Shown one piece after another: positions 1 through 7,461 of a DNA stretch of 64,000 nt. The notes beneath the pieces were generated by a model, which worked only from the letters and a program-made list of their open reading frames with translations, had not been told where the DNA came from and did not search any database. The position numbers and the translations under genes were made by a program. The stretch comes from Ammoniphilus sp. YIM 78166. GTDB taxonomy: Bacteria > Bacillota > Bacilli > Aneurinibacillales > RAOX-1. Within the stretch, counting starts at the first letter, position 1. Every line of letters begins with the position of its first letter. The DNA lies in the NCBI RefSeq assembly GCF_004522215.1, contig NZ_SDLR01000001.1, forward strand, positions 124,001-188,000, written 5' to 3'.

Positions 1-1
1 A

Positions 2-430
2 CATTTCTCTGGAAGAGGGATGTTTAATCGAGATACGACCCTGTGGGGGGGATGGGTTATCCTTGGACAACAGACGCGTTTCTATATCAGCGGGGATGGC
101 GGTTATGATGGACACTTTAAGGAAATTGGGAGTATATACGGCCCCTTTGATATTACCCTAATGGAAGGCGGCCAATATGATGATCGTTGGTCTTGGGTTC
201 ATATGACACCTGAAGAAGCGGTGCAGGCTCATCTTGATGTAAACGGGAAGAATATGATGTTAGTTCATTGGGGAGCTTTTACCCTAGCATTTCATGGTTG
301 GACAGACCCGATACAACGAGCATTAATAGAGGCACAGAACAGAGCTGTGAATTTGATTGTTCCTCAGATTGGTGAGACGGTTCCGTTAAATCGTGATTTT
401 GCTCCTGTTTCCCCCTGGTGGGATATATAA
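2..430 (+). CDS. NAPE-PLD/RomA-like metallo-beta-lactamase-fold hydrolase, 3' end only
   Basis: The frame is open from base 2, so the gene starts left of the window; the ATG at 20 is internal. The visible part begins HFSGRGMFNRDTTLWGGWVI, which matches the C-terminal half of the NAPE-PLD/RomA-like branch of the metallo-beta-lactamase fold (usual form PAQHWSGRG...TLWGSWVI). A GDGGYD stretch supplies a metal-ligand-type Asp, and HWGAFTLAFHGWTDP near the end supplies the last His. Family members are zinc hydrolases of phosphodiester or lipid-like substrates; the exact substrate cannot be read from this fragment. It ends 49 nt before the glutathione peroxidase gene, so the two may be co-transcribed. 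Confidence 0.85.
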   Translation, partial: HFSGRGMFNRDTTLWGGWVILGQQTRFYISGDGGYDGHFKEIGSIYGPFDITLMEGGQYDDRWSWVHMTPEEAVQAHLDVNGKNMMLVHWGAFTLAFHGWTDPIQRALIEAQNRAVNLIVPQIGETVPLNRDFAPVSPWWDI

Positions 431-479
431 AATCGGCACCAACAACTCAATCATAACATAGGGTGGTGACAGCATTAAC

Positions 480-1064
480 ATGTATCGTCTAATCTTAGTT
501 TTAATCCTTATGTTGATTTTGGCCTCTTGTCAAACTACCGCTCTAAATGAGGATCCAATCCCAAGTCACACAGACAACCCAGAGATACCTTCTCTGTATG
601 GAATCTCTGTAAAAAATACTAAAGGTGAAGATATTCCCTTGTCCGACTATAAAGATAAAGTTCTGTTAATCGTCAATGTCGCTTCACGTTGTGGTTACAC
701 TTCTCAATATCAAGATTTGCAAATGCTTCATGAACGCTATCATGATGAAGGCTTAGTCATTTTAGGGTTCCCATCAGACGACTTTAACCAGGAGCTGGAC
801 ACCATTGAAGAAGTAGTGGAGTTTTGCTCCGTGAATTACGGGGTGGAATTTCCCCTATTTGACTTCATTCATGTGAAAGGTGGAGACAACCAACATCCTC
901 TTTATCAGTGGTTGACGTCGCATTCTGGGCGGGATGTAAAATGGAATTTTGAGAAGTTCTTGGTTAGTCGAGACGGTAGTCTCAAAGAGCATTTTGAAAG
1001 CTCTACGAATCCTCAGTCCACGGAGGTCATTAATCAGGTAGAGCAGCTTTTGTTAGATAAATAA
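480..1064 (+). CDS. Glutathione-peroxidase family lipoprotein
   Basis: A 194-residue thiol peroxidase of the GPx family. Residues 1-17 form a lipoprotein signal (hydrophobic run ending LILASC, Cys17), so it should be anchored on the outer face of the membrane. The peroxidatic Cys71 lies in NVASRCGYT. The partner Gln is kept in NQE of GFPSDDFNQE and the Trp/Asn pair in KWNFEKFLV. The usual FPCNQF is changed to FPSDDF, so the resolving Cys often found there is absent. Family role: reduction of hydroperoxides, in bacteria usually with thioredoxin-like donors rather than glutathione. A hairpin terminator follows directly. Family call is firm; reductant and physiological peroxide are unknown. Confidence 0.9.
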   Translation: MYRLILVLILMLILASCQTTALNEDPIPSHTDNPEIPSLYGISVKNTKGEDIPLSDYKDKVLLIVNVASRCGYTSQYQDLQMLHERYHDEGLVILGFPSDDFNQELDTIEEVVEFCSVNYGVEFPLFDFIHVKGGDNQHPLYQWLTSHSGRDVKWNFEKFLVSRDGSLKEHFESSTNPQSTEVINQVEQLLLDK

Positions 1065-1074
1065 CAATTACTAA

Positions 1075-1114
1075 GGGGCTGACCTACATCTCTAGTGTAG
1101 GACAGCCCCGTTTT
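1075..1114 (+). terminator. Rho-independent terminator after the peroxidase gene
   Basis: Two arms, 1075-1087 and 1097-1109, pair as ggggctg/cagcccc and cctaca/tgtagg with one A-A mismatch, followed by TTTT at 1111-1114. It sits 10 nt after the stop codon. Confidence 0.8.
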
Positions 1115-1148
1115 CAAGTGAATAATCAAGAAGACATGCTCAACATAA

Positions 1149-1168
1149 AATACCCCCTATGGGGTATT
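1149..1168. promoter_or_regulatory. CsoR/CstR-like operator palindrome
   Basis: AATACCCC-CTAT-GGGGTATT is a perfect 8-bp inverted repeat with a 4-bp spacer. This is the type of sequence bound by CsoR-family regulators (copper sensor CsoR or persulfide sensor CstR). No CsoR-family gene or obvious metal or persulfide gene lies next to it, so the target is unclear. The other 300-odd bases of the 1115-1558 gap hold a degenerate coding remnant on the minus strand and an AT-rich stretch before the next gene. Confidence 0.45.
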
Positions 1169-1210
1169 CCTAAAGACAAAACGCCAACTATAACCCATGA
1201 AAGTACCTAG

Positions 1211-1387
1211 CTATAAGCGGTATTTAAGTTTTAATTGACAATTTTCCACTTGTATTTTGTTAAATCCCTCCTGTTCTTCTGCATAAGTGGGCTTGCTGCC
1301 ACTATACAAAATTACCACGTCATGCCAACCTTTACTTTGCTGGATAACCAGTTCATAGTCAAAATAATTCCTAACTTTTGATGGGGT
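1211..1387 (-). pseudogene. Startless coding-like remnant
   Basis: Reading the minus strand from 1387 down to the TAG at 1213-1211 gives about 58 codons of protein-like sequence (for example LVIQQSKGWHDVVILYSG), bounded upstream by a stop and without a credible start codon. It could be the C-terminal remnant of a lost gene. I do not recognise the family, and chance cannot be excluded. Confidence 0.25.
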
Positions 1388-1558
1388 TCACCGATGACAC
1401 TCTTTATCTATTAGAGGAGTATTGACGAAAATGAACTGTATATAATATTATTACAGTATCCTTTGCGGCGCAAAGAATTCTATATCGGTGGAAATATATA
1501 ACCATAGATTAGGTTTGATCATTTTTACAACCTCAAATTGTGAAAGGAATAAATCCAA

Positions 1559-2563
1559 ATGTCTAATATACAAGTTCCAGTGTCAGTTTTAAATCTTGCT
1601 CCTATCCGTGAAGGGCAGAATACAAAAGATGCAATTGATGATATGGTAAAATTGGCTCAAGCCACGGAGAAATTAGGTTATAAGCGTTATTGGATTGCCG
1701 AACATCATAATACCCAAACCCTAGTGAGCTCAGCGACTTCTATATTAATAAAGCACACCTTGGAACATACGGATCACATCCGAGTGGGTTCTGGCGGGGT
1801 GATGTTACCTAATCATTCCCCTTTGATTGTGGCCGAGCAATTTGGAACCATGGCCACCATCTATCCTGACCGACTGGATCTTGGCCTTGGCCGAGCACCA
1901 GGTACGGATATGAGAACAGCCAATGCGATTAGACGTACTACTCACGATCCGGCCTACACTTTTCCTGAAGATGTTAAGGCGTTGCTTACCTACCTAGGGC
2001 CCGAAGATCGTCAAAGTCAAGTGAGAGCTTTTCCGGGTGTAGGCACGAATATCCCCATATATATTCTCGGTTCCTCGACCGATTCTGCTTATCTGGCGGC
2101 TAAACTTGGATTACCGTATGTGTTTGCGGCCCACTTTGCACCCCGATATCTCGAAGAAGCAATCTCGATCTATCGCAGCCGTTTCGAGCCCTCTGAGTAT
2201 TTGGACAATCCGTATGTGATCGTATGCCTCAATGTTATTGCCGCAGAGAGTGATCCGGAAGCCCAATTGGAGCTGACAACCATGCAGCAATTTTTCCTCA
2301 ATGTGGTTCGAGGCACCCAAATACCGTTAAGACCTCCGGTCGAAAATATGGATGAACTATGGACGATGCCTGAGAAACATATGGCCACATCGATGAGCAG
2401 TGTAACGTTGGTTGGCGGCAAAGATACCATCCGTCAACAGCTCACAGATTTTCAAGAGCGATATCAAGCCGATGAGATTATGGCGGTATCGTATATATAT
2501 GATCCAGCTAAACAAGTTCGTTCGTATGAGATATTTAAAGAAGTGGTTGACGGCAGGTTTTAA
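1559..2563 (+). CDS. LLM-class flavin-dependent oxidoreductase (luciferase-like)
   Basis: A 334-residue protein of the bacterial luciferase-like monooxygenase superfamily, in the single-component YwcH/YhbW-like group. It opens with SVLNLAPIREGQ and has the typical RYWIAEHHNTQ segment near residues 43-53, the GSGGVMLPNHSPL segment (FMN/F420-binding beta strand region) near 80, and DLGLGRAPGTD near 105. A TIM-barrel flavin enzyme is expected in the cytoplasm. The substrate cannot be deduced. It stands alone: terminators lie before and after it, and gaaagga at about 1543-1549 serves as ribosome site. Confidence 0.85.
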   Translation: MSNIQVPVSVLNLAPIREGQNTKDAIDDMVKLAQATEKLGYKRYWIAEHHNTQTLVSSATSILIKHTLEHTDHIRVGSGGVMLPNHSPLIVAEQFGTMATIYPDRLDLGLGRAPGTDMRTANAIRRTTHDPAYTFPEDVKALLTYLGPEDRQSQVRAFPGVGTNIPIYILGSSTDSAYLAAKLGLPYVFAAHFAPRYLEEAISIYRSRFEPSEYLDNPYVIVCLNVIAAESDPEAQLELTTMQQFFLNVVRGTQIPLRPPVENMDELWTMPEKHMATSMSSVTLVGGKDTIRQQLTDFQERYQADEIMAVSYIYDPAKQVRSYEIFKEVVDGRF

Positions 2564-2643
2564 CCGTAGGAATTGGCCATTTTTTCACTAACATCAGCTA
2601 ATATGAAGATGTTTAAATTTTCATATGCAACCCCCTATATTTT

Positions 2644-2672
2644 ATCCCGCGTGTAAAGCGGGATTTTTTTTT
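2644..2672 (+). terminator. Rho-independent terminator
   Basis: ATCCCGC (2644-2650) pairs with GCGGGAT (2658-2664) around a 7-nt loop, followed by a run of nine T. It ends the flavin oxidoreductase transcript. Confidence 0.88.
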
Positions 2673-2788
2673 GGAAAATTAATGTTAGTCGACCATGGTG
2701 GAACCGCAAGGATAGGCGTTAAGATTTGGATTTGTGCGTAAATTTCGGAGCTTTATGCGTGGAAAATAAGACTTGCGCGCAAACAAAA

Positions 2789-2817
2789 AGAACGGGGACT
2801 GCTCCCGTTCTTTTTTG
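2789..2817. terminator. Second hairpin terminator
   Basis: GAACGGG (2790-2796) pairs with CCCGTTC (2804-2810), followed by six T at 2811-2816. It insulates the next promoter. Between the two terminators (2673-2788) I see only three loose tgcg-containing repeats and no gene. Confidence 0.75.
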
Positions 2818-2823
2818 TATCAC

Positions 2824-2888
2824 CACAAAAAAAGCCCTTTCAAAGTCAAAAATGGAACGTTTAATGAGCCAATGACAGCGATTACAAT
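2824..2888 (+). promoter_or_regulatory. Regulon promoter 1 (permease-kinase operon)
   Basis: A degenerate pair of direct repeats, cacaaaaa at 2824 and gtcaaaaa at 2845 (21 bp apart), with ctttcaa between them as in regulon promoter 5, is followed 38 bp after the second repeat by a -10 box TACAAT (2883-2888). No -35 box fits. A cre-like TGACAGCGATTACA overlaps the -10. The layout is that of the four stronger copies at 7.35, 13.59, 19.91 and 22.56 kb. This is the weakest of the five. Confidence 0.55.
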
Positions 2889-2923
2889 AGGATTAAGAAA
2901 ACCGAAAGTGAGGAGGAAATGGT

Positions 2924-3898
2924 GTGAAGAACACAGTCGTTGAAAGCAATGCGGGTGCCTTACCGCTACCGAAGACGAAATCAAAGATTTCACCACAAAC
3001 AAAACGAAAATGGCTATGGTGCTACTTGTTTCTATTACCGCAAACGGTATTGTACTTATCCTTTACGTTGTATCCTATCGTCATGAGCTATGTGTATGCT
3101 TTTTATGACTGGAGCGGGATCGGGCCGATGAACGACTTTGTCGGGTTTGAGAATTTCACCGAAACATTCTTCGATCCATTATTCTGGAATGCCTTTAAGA
3201 ACAGCTTTATCTTTATGGGAGCGTTAGTGCTCGTCCAAGTTCCTTTGGCCTTGCTTATGGCCATACTGTTCAGCGCATCATGGCTAAAGGGATCAGCCTT
3301 TTACCGTACACTTTACTTTTTGCCCGTCGTAACGACGACAGCTATTGTGGGATTGGTTATGCGATTTATTTTTGGCGCCTATAAAGGGCTGTTTAATGAG
3401 GTTCTTCTTCGATTAGGGCTAATTAGCCAACCGATCGATTGGCTCGGCAGTGTAGATACCGCTTTATTAATCGTATGCATTGTAGGGATTTGGAAAACTT
3501 TTGGAATCAAGGTTATTTATTGGTTGGCGGGACTGCAATCTGTGCCTAAAGAATTGTATGAAGCGGCAAAGGTAGATGGAGCAAGTCCGTTTCAAGTTTT
3601 TCGTTTCATTACCATTCCACTGCTCATTCCTGTCGGTTCGGTCATTGTCCTATTGTCTGCCGTAAATGCTCTCCATGTATTTGATTTAGTTCAAGCCATG
3701 ACGGGTGGGGGACCTTCGTTCTCAACTGACATGGTGGATGTATACATTTATCGCTATGCATTTGGAGGCGGCGGAGAGTCGCGAGTCGGTTTTGCTTCGG
3801 CAGCAGGGGTTGTATATGGGTTTGCCATCCTTATCGTTTCCCTAGCCTTAGGTGCGCTGGCACGCAAAACGGGCGGCAAAAAAGGCAGAGCTCATTAA
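2924..3898 (+). CDS. CUT1-type ABC transporter permease (MalF/UgpA-like)
   Basis: A 324-residue inner-membrane protein with about six membrane spans after a basic N-terminal tail (TKSKISPQTKRKW). It carries the family start motif YLFLLPQTVLYLSFTLYPI and the EAA loop ELYEAAKVDGASPFQVF near residues 208-224, which docks the ATPase. It pairs with the permease at 3926 and almost certainly with the binding protein at 13705. No ATPase is encoded here, as is usual for CUT1 systems of Gram-positive bacteria that share one MsiK-like ATPase. The GTG start at 2924 is chosen because AGGAGG (2911-2916) lies 7 nt upstream. Substrate by context: a sulfated oligosaccharide or glycoside (inference). Confidence 0.92.
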   Translation: MKNTVVESNAGALPLPKTKSKISPQTKRKWLWCYLFLLPQTVLYLSFTLYPIVMSYVYAFYDWSGIGPMNDFVGFENFTETFFDPLFWNAFKNSFIFMGALVLVQVPLALLMAILFSASWLKGSAFYRTLYFLPVVTTTAIVGLVMRFIFGAYKGLFNEVLLRLGLISQPIDWLGSVDTALLIVCIVGIWKTFGIKVIYWLAGLQSVPKELYEAAKVDGASPFQVFRFITIPLLIPVGSVIVLLSAVNALHVFDLVQAMTGGGPSFSTDMVDVYIYRYAFGGGGESRVGFASAAGVVYGFAILIVSLALGALARKTGGKKGRAH

Positions 3899-3925
3899 TT
3901 TATAGGAAAGGAAGGGATCAATGAT

Positions 3926-4762
3926 ATGAATAGCAATACTAAAAGATGGGGTATCCCATTTGCGCATCTGTTTTTAGTCGGTCTCGGGATCGTTTGGATT
4001 TACCCGTTTATTTGGATGATAACAGCCTCGTTTAAAACCAATACGGAATATATTGCGGGCGGGTTGTCGCTTATTCCAAAATCTTTTCAGTTTGAAAATT
4101 ATGTACGGGCTTGGGAAACGGCCAATTTCTCCACTTACTTTTTTAACACGTTGATCATTACAGTTTCTGTAGTTGCGATCGTTATTACCCTTTGTGCCAT
4201 GACGGGCTACGCGTTGGGACGCTACGAGTTTCCAGGAAGAAAAATTTTTCTAGTGGCCATTACAGCTACCTTGTTCTTGCCTAAAGGGTACACGATTATC
4301 CCGATCTATACCCTTGTGAATTCCCTGGGATTGAACAATACTTTAGCTGGTATTATTTTAGCGGAGGCAGGCGGGGCACATGTGTTGTTTATCTTGCTCT
4401 TTACGGCTCATTTTCGCGGTCTGCCGAAGGAGTTGGAGGAAGCGGCCCAGATTGATGGAGCAGGTTTTTTTCGGACTTTCATTCAAGTCATGCTCCCGCT
4501 ATCCAAACCTATCGTAGCCACAACCGGTATTTTACAGTTTATGTGGGCTTGGAATTCTTTCTTAATTCCGTTAGTATTTACTTTAAACAAGCCGGAGTTA
4601 AGAACGCTTGGGGTAGGGATGTACCAGTTCGTCGGAGAAAATTCGATCGACTGGACAGGAGCTGCAGCTGCAGCAAGCATCTCTCTCATCCCGATCATCA
4701 TTGTTTTCATTCTCTTCCAACGTTACTTCGTAGATGGGATTGCCGGCGCTGTAAAAGGATAA
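3926..4762 (+). CDS. CUT1-type ABC transporter permease (MalG/UgpE-like)
   Basis: A 278-residue partner permease with six predicted spans, starting with a hydrophobic span IPFAHLFLVGLGIVWIYPF followed by the conserved ITASFKT. The ATPase-docking EAA loop is ELEEAAQIDGAGFFRTF near residues 172-188. It follows the first permease by 27 nt and precedes the kinase gene by 13 nt, in one operon. Having a sensor kinase and regulator directly after sugar permeases is the usual Bacillales arrangement (Yes/Lpl type). Confidence 0.92.
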   Translation: MNSNTKRWGIPFAHLFLVGLGIVWIYPFIWMITASFKTNTEYIAGGLSLIPKSFQFENYVRAWETANFSTYFFNTLIITVSVVAIVITLCAMTGYALGRYEFPGRKIFLVAITATLFLPKGYTIIPIYTLVNSLGLNNTLAGIILAEAGGAHVLFILLFTAHFRGLPKELEEAAQIDGAGFFRTFIQVMLPLSKPIVATTGILQFMWAWNSFLIPLVFTLNKPELRTLGVGMYQFVGENSIDWTGAAAAASISLIPIIIVFILFQRYFVDGIAGAVKG

Positions 4763-4775
4763 GGGGAGAACGAAT

Positions 4776-6605
4776 GTGAGAAGGCTAGCCGAGAGGTTAG
4801 ATCGTTGGACAAGTCAAATCAAACTTCAGCCAAAATTACTGATTACTTTTTATTTTGTCAGTTTTGTGCCGCTCTTTACAACAGCGGCCTTCTTTTATTT
4901 CGCCATGACGGAGTCGCTGGAAGAGGAAGTAGGGACATCTCTAGTCCTAACCACTCGTCAAGTCGACGAAAGATTGAGTTCCTTTGTAGAGGAAACCACA
5001 CATTTAGCCAAAATTCTTCACTTTGATCCGAATGTCCAGGAGCTATTGGGGTGGGAGGATCCGTCTGATCTATCCGTAATACCTAGCCTGCAGGAACTTC
5101 GCCGTTCTTTGGAACCGATTGTCTATCATCGTGCTCATTTAAGGTCCATCTATGTGATCAATGATTATGGCAGGTATATTTATTCTGGCAAAAATATGGG
5201 GAAATTGGACTATGATTTTGAAGGCGATCCCTGGTATAAGGAAGTGGTAAAGGATAAGGATTTTCGGTTGTTGGCCGTTCACCCGCAGCAATACGTGTTG
5301 GGGGCACCTGTGGTCAGTTTTGCGGGCCGTCTATATCACAACTTAGATTTCAAGCAGCGAGGAACGTTACTCTTTGATTTTGACCCTGAATATTTTTCCA
5401 GTATGATAGACTCCATCCGGGTAGGGAAAACAGGATCCTTTTTTATGGTTTCACCTGAAGGCCAACCCGTCATTCAAATGGAGGAAAAAAATCATGGCCT
5501 GATCGAGCAGCTTATGAAGCTCTCCATTCTAGAGAAGAAGAATGGATACTTGTTAACTCAAATAGAGGGGGTTCAAACACTCGTTGGTTTTTCTACGTCA
5601 AGGACAACCGGATGGAAAATTATTGGCGTGGTCCCTTTCCAGGAGGTATCAGGCAAAATTGAAGCGGTTCGATACGGTGTGGTCATCTTTTCCTTAATTG
5701 CGACCCTATTTATTTTGTTGTTCTCCAAATATTTAAGTCGAGCTATAACCCGTCCGATGTTTCAGCTTCAGAGATATATGGGACGTGTGGAAAAAGGGGA
5801 TTTTTCTACTAGAGTCCCAACGGATCGAGGTGATGAGTTTGGGATGCTGACGAACAGGTTCAACCATATGCTTGAACGGCTGCAGCAATTGAAAGAAGAA
5901 GTGTATCTGGCGGAAATCCGTGAAACCAAGCTGCAGCTGCTGAATCGCGAAACAGAACTAAAGGCTCTGCAAATGCAAATCAACCCTCATTTCTTGTACA
6001 ACACACTAAACACCATGAAGTGCGTGGGTGAAGTCTATGACGTGAAGGAAGTATCGGAAATGAGCGAAGGGTTAGCGGAAATGTTTCGATACAGCATAGA
6101 TAGTGATAAATATAAGCTCCTCTCTGAAGAGCTGGATCATGTCAAGGCATATTTGCAAATTATCCAGGTTCGTTATCCTGAGCGCATTCAATGCCATTTT
6201 GACATTCCTCAGGACCTAAAAGGAGTTTCTGTCTTAAAACTGATATTACAGCCACTCGTTGAAAATGCAATTGAGCATGGTTTAATTCCTAAGTCGGAGC
6301 AAGGGGGCATCTGGATATCAGCAAAACGGACAAAAGACGGGATGTCCCTTCTTGTTAGGGATAATGGAGTAGGGATTCCAGAACATCGCCTAATGGAAAT
6401 CAAGCAGAAGCTTTCCGGAGAGGCAGGGGATGAAGATCAAAATCTCCTTTCTGGGCACATCGGTTTGCATAATGTTCAGCAGAGGTTGTTATTAAACTAT
6501 GGTTCAAATGGGAAACTGACCGTGGAAAGTGATCAGGTTCAGGGCACTCGTGTGGAGATTCATATACCGCTTGATAAAGAGAGCGAGGGGGATTATCGTG
6601 TATAA
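4776..6605 (+). CDS. YesM-type sensor histidine kinase
   Basis: A 609-residue membrane sensor. A first span (about 21-42) and a second (about 300-320) flank a large extracellular Cache-like sensing domain. A HAMP segment (PMFQLQRYMGRVEKGDFSTRV) follows, then the His_kinase domain with the phospho-acceptor in MQINPHFLYNTLNT (His405), then an HATPase_c domain (VENAIEHGL, DNGVGI, HIGLHNVQQRL). This is the YesM/LytS-like class that partners AraC-type regulators. GTG start; its last 8 nt overlap the regulator gene. It presumably senses the glycoside, directly or through the binding protein. Confidence 0.92.
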   Translation: MRRLAERLDRWTSQIKLQPKLLITFYFVSFVPLFTTAAFFYFAMTESLEEEVGTSLVLTTRQVDERLSSFVEETTHLAKILHFDPNVQELLGWEDPSDLSVIPSLQELRRSLEPIVYHRAHLRSIYVINDYGRYIYSGKNMGKLDYDFEGDPWYKEVVKDKDFRLLAVHPQQYVLGAPVVSFAGRLYHNLDFKQRGTLLFDFDPEYFSSMIDSIRVGKTGSFFMVSPEGQPVIQMEEKNHGLIEQLMKLSILEKKNGYLLTQIEGVQTLVGFSTSRTTGWKIIGVVPFQEVSGKIEAVRYGVVIFSLIATLFILLFSKYLSRAITRPMFQLQRYMGRVEKGDFSTRVPTDRGDEFGMLTNRFNHMLERLQQLKEEVYLAEIRETKLQLLNRETELKALQMQINPHFLYNTLNTMKCVGEVYDVKEVSEMSEGLAEMFRYSIDSDKYKLLSEELDHVKAYLQIIQVRYPERIQCHFDIPQDLKGVSVLKLILQPLVENAIEHGLIPKSEQGGIWISAKRTKDGMSLLVRDNGVGIPEHRLMEIKQKLSGEAGDEDQNLLSGHIGLHNVQQRLLLNYGSNGKLTVESDQVQGTRVEIHIPLDKESEGDYRV

Positions 6606-7359
6606 GGTTCTGGTCGTGGATGATGAAGTGTGGATGTGCGAGGGCTTGCGAAAAATAATTGGAAAGTTGAATCTCGAGTTTTCCGTAACTGATACGGCGC
6701 ATGATGGCAGACAGGCTCTTTCTAAACTAGCCAATGACGATTTTGACTTGGTGATCACCGATATCCGTATGCCGACCATGGATGGGCTAGCATTGATGAA
6801 GCAGATGCGGGAACTGCATTATACCCAGCCTGTGGTCATCATCTCCGCCCATAATGAATTTGAATATGCGAGGGATGCTCTTCGTATGGGGGCTGTGGAT
6901 TATCTGGTAAAGCCAGTCAAAAACGAAGAGTTATTCTTGGTCCTAACGAATTTGCAGGAACTTTGGCAAGGGGAAGATACAAAGGCGCCTCAGGAAGAAA
7001 TGAAAGTAGACTTGAACCAGCTTAACGGTGGGGTGGAGCTGGTTCAATCCATCATGGGTATTATTGAACATTCTTATATGGAAGATTTATCTCTTGCGAT
7101 CTTAGCAGAGCAAGCGGGCTTCAATTCATCGTATCTTAGCAGGTTGTTCAAGATGGAAACAGGCAAGGGCTTTGTGCAATATTTAAGAGAAGTTCGGATG
7201 AAGCACGCCTGTGAAATGCTAGCGAAAACCAGCTTGACGAATATAGAAATTGCCAAACGAGTCGGGTTTTGGGATGAGAAGCATTTCCGCAGAGTCTTTA
7301 AAAAAGATTTTGGATTAACTCCCGGAGAGTATCGTGAGCAGTACGCGGTAAAAAATTGA
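6598..7359 (+). CDS. YesN-like response regulator, REC plus AraC DNA-binding domain, short form
   Basis: The start is GTG 6598 (VYKVLVVDDE), overlapping the kinase stop, with gcgaggggg as ribosome site. This gives 253 residues. REC domain: acidic pair in VVDDE, phospho-acceptor Asp55 in ITDIRMPTMD, Lys in DYLVKPV. An AraC-type double helix-turn-helix fills the last ~100 residues (LAEQAGFNSSYLSRLFK, IAKRVGFWDEKHFRRVFKK, GLTPGEYR). It lacks the long middle linker of many YesN proteins. AraC-type domains bind tandem sites about 21 bp apart, the spacing of the repeats found at five promoters here. The first repeat of promoter 2 overlaps the end of this gene. Confidence 0.92.
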   Translation: MYKVLVVDDEVWMCEGLRKIIGKLNLEFSVTDTAHDGRQALSKLANDDFDLVITDIRMPTMDGLALMKQMRELHYTQPVVIISAHNEFEYARDALRMGAVDYLVKPVKNEELFLVLTNLQELWQGEDTKAPQEEMKVDLNQLNGGVELVQSIMGIIEHSYMEDLSLAILAEQAGFNSSYLSRLFKMETGKGFVQYLREVRMKHACEMLAKTSLTNIEIAKRVGFWDEKHFRRVFKKDFGLTPGEYREQYAVKN

Positions 7360-7413
7360 CCCTCGAATGTAAAAATATGAATCTTATTTCCAGTCCGGGT
7401 AAGCGATTACAAT
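7348..7413 (+). promoter_or_regulatory. Regulon promoter 2 (sulfatase operon A)
   Basis: Direct repeats gtaaaaaa at 7348 and gtaaaaa at 7369, exactly 21 bp apart; -10 box TACAAT at 7408-7413, 39 bp after the second repeat; the -35 position reads tatttc, far from consensus, so an activator is probably needed. A cre-like GGTAAGCGATTACA (7398-7411) overlaps the -10. From the second repeat to the -10 it is nearly the same as promoter 3 at 13.6 kb. Confidence 0.75.
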
Positions 7414-7461
7414 AAGGGGAGTAGATAGTCCAAAAGCACTAGTTGAGGATGGTGGAAAAGT

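Noticed and set aside
2700..2785. Loose tgcg repeats (tgcgtaaa, tgcgtggaaa, tgcgcgcaaa) as operators
   Set aside because: Spacing is uneven and the copies are too short and variable; no support elsewhere in the window.
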